DNA from: JANQPX01 sp965222015
Lineage (GTDB): Bacteria; Pseudomonadota; Alphaproteobacteria; Geminicoccales; Geminicoccaceae
Direction: 5' to 3'
DNA length: 64,000 nucleotides
NCBI GenBank assembly: GCA_965222015.1
Contig: CBDCTL010000023.1
Span: forward strand, 1,211,601 to 1,275,600
Numbering within the stretch: position 1 is the first letter of the stretch; each line of letters opens with the position of its first letter. The notes under the pieces were generated by a model. That model searched no databases and had not been told where the DNA came from. It worked only from the letters and a program-made list of their open reading frames with translations. This document shows, in pieces, positions 59,311-64,000 of the stretch. A program made the translations under genes and the position numbers.

Positions 59311-59830
59311 TCCTGCCACGGTTCATCGGGATCGGCGTAGGACAAAGGCTTTCGAACTCTGGTCCCACCCAGAACGCATCTCGACTTCGAAATCTGCAGT
59401 GACCCCTTTGAGCTCTTTTCGGTCATTGGTTCGCATGAACGTTGTGGCAGGGTCGGGTCAGGCCACGTCATAAGGCTAGCTTTTCGCCGCGTCAGCTGCT
59501 GATAAGGAAAGCGGTCGCTTGATCACGCCGGCCGCGTTTTCGGCAGCTATGCCCGGCAGCTCCGGACCTTCCCTACGAGAAGGCTGGACGCGTAAAGTGT
59601 GCCAGAAGCTGCCTCGAGCAGGACTGGGTCTAAGGGCGGCGATGCGCCAAGGTGTGCTTTCGGAACGCCCCCGATGGAACAGTGTCTACTCGCGAGTTGG
59701 CTCGTGACGTCTTCCACCAGCATTCGGACTTCCTCGGAAGGTCGCGCCTTCGCCGACCGCATGAGGACAGCGACGTGAGGCGAACCTGGAAGCGATGAGA
59801 TTTCCGGATCGAACGTGACCAGTCCTCCGC
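59311..59830. other. Intergenic stretch holding direct repeat B
   Basis: About 520 bp follow the lacI-type gene. They contain the 151-bp repeat described separately. The remainder has short frames only, none with a protein-like composition that I trust. Confidence 0.4.
59453..59603. repeat. 151-bp direct repeat, copy B
   Basis: Collinear with 50695-50845 in the same orientation and of equal length. The first 25 bases are identical and the rest is clearly related, ending CGCGTAAAGTGTGCC. On the minus strand it encodes a frame ending PYDVA-stop, interrupted by one stop. Copies A and B bracket the IS and the sugar ABC module. Confidence 0.7.
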
Positions 59831-60022
59831 CTACAGCGCCGTAAGTGGTGTTCCCTGGCGATCGTACCCAGCGGCGGCAAGGCGTCGGATCACGATAGCC
59901 TCGAATATGATCTGCCGCCAATCAACGGTCCCGAGGCCCATACGATATAGGCCAAGGCACTGGTGGATCACTTCGCCTGCCAACTCGCGGTAGCGGCTGC
60001 CAATCTGGAAGGCGAAACTCAA
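59831..60022 (-). CDS. Small unknown protein coupled to the membrane protein gene
   Basis: A 63-residue frame starts at TTG 60022, overlapping the stop of the membrane protein gene by 3-4 nt. The sequence SFAFQIGSRYRELAGEVIHQ followed by CLGLYRMGLGTVDWRQIIFE and a short tail looks like a real folded peptide. No family was recognised. Translational coupling is the only functional clue. Confidence 0.4.
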   Translation of the reverse strand: MSFAFQIGSRYRELAGEVIHQCLGLYRMGLGTVDWRQIIFEAIVIRRLAAAGYDRQGTPLTAL

Positions 60023-60678
60023 TGCCCTCGGGCTTCTCCAAGAGCAACGACGGGTAGCAGTACGAAACCTCCGACCATGGCGACGAAGACACCTAGTGAA
60101 GCCTCTTCCCTCACCCCAAACGCGTCGGTGACGAACAGGATGGCGGCGATGGGCATGATGGTCCGACTGCCCCAACGCATGAAGAAGGCTATGATACTTC
60201 GTTCAGGCAGGACAAATGAGAACGCGACCAGTGAGACCGCTGCAAAGTGAAGTTTCATGCCTGAGATGAACACATGAAGCGCTATTCGCTCGCCGCTGAT
60301 CTCCAGACCTGCGCTCGCCATACCGAGAGAGCCGAGCATGAGCAGGTTTTCGGCAACATCGAGTACCATGGTGGCCAATATGCAGAGCCCGCTGGCCCAG
60401 GCGGCCGGCCGGCAATGGTCGCGGAATCCAATAGCTGCAAAGCAGGTTGCGCCGGCGTAGGAGATCGCAAACAGACCGTCGAGAAACAGCGCGTATCGCA
60501 GCGCTGGATCGGCAGCTTCAAGGATCGAACTGAATAAGACGGGGTCCGAAAAGGTTTCCAGCGGATCCTGCGCTCCGGCGCCGGATGAGAATATGATAAC
60601 TGTGGCACCTGATAAAATGAGCACGAGCGCAAGCACGCTGAATGCAGCGGCGCTCCGAAGAGATGCGGCCTTGGTCAT
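60019..60678 (-). CDS. Multi-pass membrane protein, unknown
   Basis: This 219-residue protein has about six hydrophobic segments: SVLALVLILSGATVIIFSSG near the N-terminus, LDGLFAISYAGATCFAAIGF, ASGLCILATMVLDVAENLLM, LHFAAVSLVAFSFVL, and two at the end (IMPIAAILFVTDAF, GVFVAMVGGFVLLPVVALG). No transporter or enzyme motif is visible; the DVAEN pair of acidic residues inside a helix may matter. The gene stands between repeat B and the PaaK-like gene. Confidence 0.65.
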   Translation of the reverse strand: MTKAASLRSAAAFSVLALVLILSGATVIIFSSGAGAQDPLETFSDPVLFSSILEAADPALRYALFLDGLFAISYAGATCFAAIGFRDHCRPAAWASGLCILATMVLDVAENLLMLGSLGMASAGLEISGERIALHVFISGMKLHFAAVSLVAFSFVLPERSIIAFFMRWGSRTIMPIAAILFVTDAFGVREEASLGVFVAMVGGFVLLPVVALGEARGH

Positions 60679-60769
60679 GTTCTCATCCTCGCTTCAGTCA
60701 AAAGCTCGTCCTTCAGACCATCATTCGCGCTCCGTTTCAGGCTGGACGCTCGAATGCTACGCCCTTGTT

Positions 60770-62230
60770 TCATGAGCCAGCGCTTCGCAACGGCATGACC
60801 TGATGGAACTTGCCGCTCTCGGTGAATTGGGGCGCCGCCTCGCTTTCCCGCACCACGACGTCGTCCAGGCCATGATCGCGAAACACTCGCTTAACCGACT
60901 CGATGACTTCCCGAAAAACAGGCTCCGCTGCCGCGCCCTCGGCCAGTTGAATGCGCAGTTCGAATTCGCGCTCGCTTGTCTGGACCATCTGGATGCGCCG
61001 GGCTTGCTCGTGCTCCAGATCGAATACGAGCGGCGACAGCGTCACCTTGCCAACGCGAACGTGCGTTGCTTCGCGCCCCTCCACCTGGAAACTGCGAAAA
61101 GGCGAGCCGCAGGGACAGCGGTCCGTGTCGTATCGAACGCAGTCACCGAGGTCGTAGCGGATGAAGGGCTGAACCTCATTGGCGAGCACGGTCAGCAGGA
61201 CGGTCGCCGACAGCGTGCCGTCGGGAACGGGCTGCATCACTTCGTCGACCGCTTCGAGGATGACCCAGTCTTCGTTCACGTGCTTCCGACCGTGGCTACA
61301 CTCGAACGAAAGCGCCAGGCACTCGGTGCACCCATAGGGATCGGCAATTCCGTACTTCAACGAGGGGAAGGCTTGTCGAGCACGCTCGCGAAGGTCAGCC
61401 GTGAGTGTCTCGCCTCCCGTGGTAAAGAGCGCGGGCTCGATCCGCAGCCGCCCGGCCTCCTTTTCCTTGACCAGGATGGCCAGCATGCTGGGGTAGGTCA
61501 CGATCCAGGCGACGCTCGGGATCGTATTGAGCGTGTCGACGAGCCGTTCAATCGGCTGCTCGGCTTCGACGAAGGTTATCCCAAACCCCTTCGCCAGCCG
61601 CGGATTCAACCGTTGCACCAGTTTGTTGAACCCGTTTCCGGCGAAGTGGCCATTCCCGCCAGTGATCGTCACCCTGTCGCCGAGCTTGCGGACGTCTCGC
61701 AGGAGCTTTCGATGATATCGTTCGAAGCGCGCCAGCATGATGCCATAGGCATATTCCACGAACGATTCAGACAAGACGATGACTGCGGGTTCGCCTGATG
61801 TTCCGGAGGTTTGAAAAACGGCAACGTCGTCGATCGGCACACCAACCCTTCCCATGTCCCGTAGATGTTCGCGGGCCTTGTCGAGGGGAAGGGAACGGAT
61901 AGTCAGCCAGTCGTCGAACTCCGCCATAAGCTCGGGTTTCCGGGTCACCGGCAAGTCGCTCAGATCGAGCTCGCCTGCTGATGGCAGATCCGCGTAGAGC
62001 CGGTGAAACAGGGGGGAGTCGCGACGCGCCTTCTCCACGAGCCGCCGCAGGTTGCGGAGTTGCTTTGCTTCTATTCGCCTGCGTCCGTCCCAGCCTGTCC
62101 AGAGTCCACCGGCAAAATAACCCAATGCTCTAGCAAGGCTAAAACGCATCTCCTTTGGCGCTTCCCGTTCTTTATGTCCCGCGTCGAAGAATTCGTTGAT
62201 TGGATACGACACTGAGGAGCTCCGCTCCAT
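60770..62230 (-). CDS. PaaK-like adenylate-forming enzyme (phenylacetate-CoA ligase family)
   Basis: This 486-residue acyl-adenylating protein has the phosphate-binding loop VFQTSGTSGEPAVIVLSES at about 137-155. Further conserved blocks are FTTGGETLTADLRERARQAF and LKYGIADPYGCTECLALSFE. The zinc-like cluster typical of PaaK relatives is YDTDRCPCGSPFRSFQVEGR. Such enzymes activate aromatic or other acids with ATP, and many PaaK-like paralogues serve polysaccharide or unknown pathways. No phenylacetate pathway gene is nearby. A GTG at about codon 7 with GGAG upstream is an alternative start. Confidence 0.82.
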   Translation of the reverse strand: MERSSSVSYPINEFFDAGHKEREAPKEMRFSLARALGYFAGGLWTGWDGRRRIEAKQLRNLRRLVEKARRDSPLFHRLYADLPSAGELDLSDLPVTRKPELMAEFDDWLTIRSLPLDKAREHLRDMGRVGVPIDDVAVFQTSGTSGEPAVIVLSESFVEYAYGIMLARFERYHRKLLRDVRKLGDRVTITGGNGHFAGNGFNKLVQRLNPRLAKGFGITFVEAEQPIERLVDTLNTIPSVAWIVTYPSMLAILVKEKEAGRLRIEPALFTTGGETLTADLRERARQAFPSLKYGIADPYGCTECLALSFECSHGRKHVNEDWVILEAVDEVMQPVPDGTLSATVLLTVLANEVQPFIRYDLGDCVRYDTDRCPCGSPFRSFQVEGREATHVRVGKVTLSPLVFDLEHEQARRIQMVQTSEREFELRIQLAEGAAAEPVFREVIESVKRVFRDHGLDDVVVRESEAAPQFTESGKFHQVMPLRSAGS

Positions 62231-62306
62231 TGACCCATATCAAGGCAAGGCATCGCATCGGCCCGAGCTCATCCGGCATAACTCAATAACCGGACCTTGA
62301 GGCCGC

Positions 62307-63727
62307 GACCGTTTGTGTCCCCGAGCGTGGTGTACGAGGTAGCCTGATCGAAGCCCGCTCGTAGCCTCGCAGGTCGCGGAGGGCGGGCTTCGGTCAGGCG
62401 GTCACCGCGGGTCGTCGTTAGGTTGAGGTAGTTCAGTCCGACAACCTTGGAGACCAACGCGATGACCACCCCCATGATCGACTTTCAGGAACTGATTGAG
62501 AAGAGCACTGACGGCGACTGGCTGCGCGAGATGATCGGTTTTGCCGCGCAGCGGCTTATGGATATTGAAGTCGAAGGCCTTTGTGGCGCCAGCTTCGGCG
62601 AGCGTAGCGAGGAACGTGTCAACCACCGCAACGGCTATCGCGATCGGCGCTGGGAGACCCGCGCCGGGACCGTCGATCTGAAGATCCCGAAGCTGAGGAA
62701 GGGCACGTACCTGCCGGCCTTCATCGAACCGAGACGGGCCGCGGAAAAGGCGCTCGTCGCCGTGATCCAGGAAGCCTATGTCCAGGGCGTGTCGACCCGC
62801 GCCGTCGACGATCTGGTCAAGGCCATGGGAATGTCGGGGATCTCGAAGAGCCAGGTCTCGCGGCTCTGCAAGGACATCGATGTCCGCGTGAAGGCCTTTC
62901 TGGAGCGACCGATCGAAGGCGACTGGCCGTTCGTCTGGCTCGATGCGACCTACCTCAAAGCCCGCCAGCATGGCCGCATCGTCAGCGTCGCCGCGATAGT
63001 CGCGGTCGGCGCCAACACGGAGGGACGCCGTGAGGTCCTTGGCTTGGCAATCGGCCCGTCCGAGGCCGAGACTTTCTGGTCGGATTTCCTGCGAACCTTG
63101 AACCGCCGTGGGCTAACCGGCGTGAAACTGGTCATCTCGGATGCTCACGAAGGCCTGAAGGCGGCGGCTGCCAAGGTGCTCGGCGCCACCTGGCAACGCT
63201 GTCGGGTCCACTTCATGCGCAACGCGCTCGCCCATGCCCACAAGGGCCAGCGCGAGATGATCGCCGCCATGATCAGAACCGCGTTTGCCCAGCCCGATTA
63301 CGACGCCGCCGTCCTACAGTGGCGCCAAGTCGCCGATAACCTCCGGCCCAAGGTCGACAAGCTCGCCGCTCTGATGGACGCCGCCGAGGCCGATGTCCTC
63401 GCCTTCATGACCTTCCCCAAAGAGCTCCGCACCAAGTTGCACTCCACGAATCCCTTGGAGCGCATCAACAAGGAGATCAAGCGGCGCACCGATGTCGTCG
63501 GCATCTTTCCGAACGGAAGCGGCCATCGAACGCTTGGTCGGCGCCGTGCTGCTAGAGAACAACGAAGAATGGCTGACCACGCGCCGCTACATGCCCCTTG
63601 AGGCCATGGCCAAGATCATGCACCCTCAAAACGTCGAGCCAGCAGCACTACCCGCTGCTGCCGCTTGAGCCTCAGCCCATGAAGGCTCGCGGTGCTTCGT
63701 ACACCACTCCAAGGGACACGACCGATC
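62307..63727 (+). mobile_element. IS256-family element, about 1.42 kb, transposase frameshifted
   Basis: The left end reads GACCGTTTGTGTCCCCGAGC and the right end, on the other strand, GATCGGTCGTGTCCCTTGGA. Both continue into GTGGTGTACGA, giving imperfect inverted repeats of about 30 bp. A single IS256-type transposase gene fills the element. I could not define a clear target duplication. Confidence 0.75.
62462..63668 (+). pseudogene. IS256-family transposase with late frameshift
   Basis: The catalytic region is clear: VNHRNGYRDRRWETRAGTVD and LKIPKLRKGTYLPAFIEPRR, then WPFVWLDATYLKARQHGRIV with the first Asp, VKLVISDAHEGLKAAAAKVL with the second Asp, and LHSTNPLERINKEIKRRTDV with the Glu. 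One extra G near 63523 (in GAACGGAAGCGG) shifts the frame after VVGIFPN. The normal ending EAAIERLVGAVLLENNEEWL to the stop at 63668 is in another frame. The catalytic triad is upstream of the break, but the C-terminus is replaced by unrelated residues. Confidence 0.85.
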
Positions 63728-64000
63728 GAGACGCCGGGGCCAGCTTCACTGGGGCCGTTTCGAGAGAAAATCCAACACAGCCTTGGCACATTCAACGGGC
63801 GCAGTACGCTTCCTTCCCAGCCCAATCGCCCGCAGCTCGCCGTGAGCGTCAAGCCCATAACTACAAAATACGAAAAAAAATATGAAGACACCCTTGTATT
63901 TCTTTTTTTATAGCTAAAATGAAACATGCTGTATCTATAATAAATTTATTCAGCTGTATTTATCAATTGCCTCGAAATCTTTTGGGGCTGTCGGCAAACA
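63728..64000. other. AT-rich end of window, no gene recognised
   Basis: From about 63860 GC content falls steeply, with A8 and T7 runs and ATAATAAATTTATT. It may be the promoter region of a low-GC gene beyond the window or a new island. Nothing can be assigned. Confidence 0.35.

Noticed and set aside
1..64000. CRISPR arrays and tRNA genes
   Set aside because: No regularly spaced identical repeats with unique spacers and no cloverleaf-like sequence were recognised by eye.

Overview
The window is GC-rich bacterial DNA of alphaproteobacterial character (inferred from codon usage, MobF/MPF-F transfer proteins and the metabolic genes at the right end). Most of it (about 0.1-48.4 kb) is one conjugative element. 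No integrase, replication or partition gene lies inside the window, so an ICE cannot be told from a conjugative plasmid.

Layout. 0-9.6 kb: a probable HTH protein, a membrane-anchored VWA-like protein, then the mobilisation operon (ribbon-helix-helix protein, TraD coupling ATPase, TraI MobF relaxase-helicase). TraI is broken by two single-base frameshifts in its helicase part. 9.7-26.7 kb: a defence island carried as cargo. It holds an OLD-family ATPase/TOPRIM nuclease, a YhaO/YhaN (SbcD/SbcC-like) pair, and a divergent TerB - ATPase - DEAD helicase trio that matches the Shango anti-phage system. The Shango ATPase gene is cleanly interrupted by a 1456-bp insertion sequence. A PD-(D/E)XK-like orphan, a Fic protein and a decayed second Fic copy follow. 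27.2-28.8 kb: a lytic transglycosylase with a displaced reading frame and a FlhD/FlhC-like regulator pair, comparable to SetD/SetC of SXT-type ICEs. 28.8-48.4 kb: an almost complete F-type (MPF-F) type IV secretion operon set: TraL-E-K-B-V-F-H-G, then TraA pilin, a thioredoxin-like DsbC/TrbB protein, TraC, TrbI, an S26 peptidase, a TrbC-TraW fusion, TraU, TraN and an AlpA-like HTH protein. Most junctions are 1-4 nt overlaps, so translation is probably coupled.

The most interesting regulatory signal is a roughly 40-bp inverted repeat (13-bp arms, conserved 14-nt centre). It occurs four times and each time lies upstream of the first gene of a transfer transcription unit (171, 2172, 28747, 39396). 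Copy 3 includes the stop codon of the flhC-like gene. Its two-arm geometry would suit an operator for the FlhDC-like activator encoded beside it; that link is inference.

48.7-64 kb: a mosaic shoulder. It holds a PEP mutase/isocitrate lyase-family enzyme, a low-GC orphan gene, an IS1182-like element with a TGCC target duplication, a sugar ABC transporter operon with a glycoside hydrolase and a divergent LacI regulator, a membrane protein, a PaaK-like adenylating enzyme and a frameshifted IS256-family element. A 151-bp direct repeat (50695 and 59453) brackets the sugar module. Single-base frameshifts recur across the window (traI twice, the transglycosylase, traL, both right-hand transposases). 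They are either real decay or assembly indels, and this must be settled before calling the element dead.
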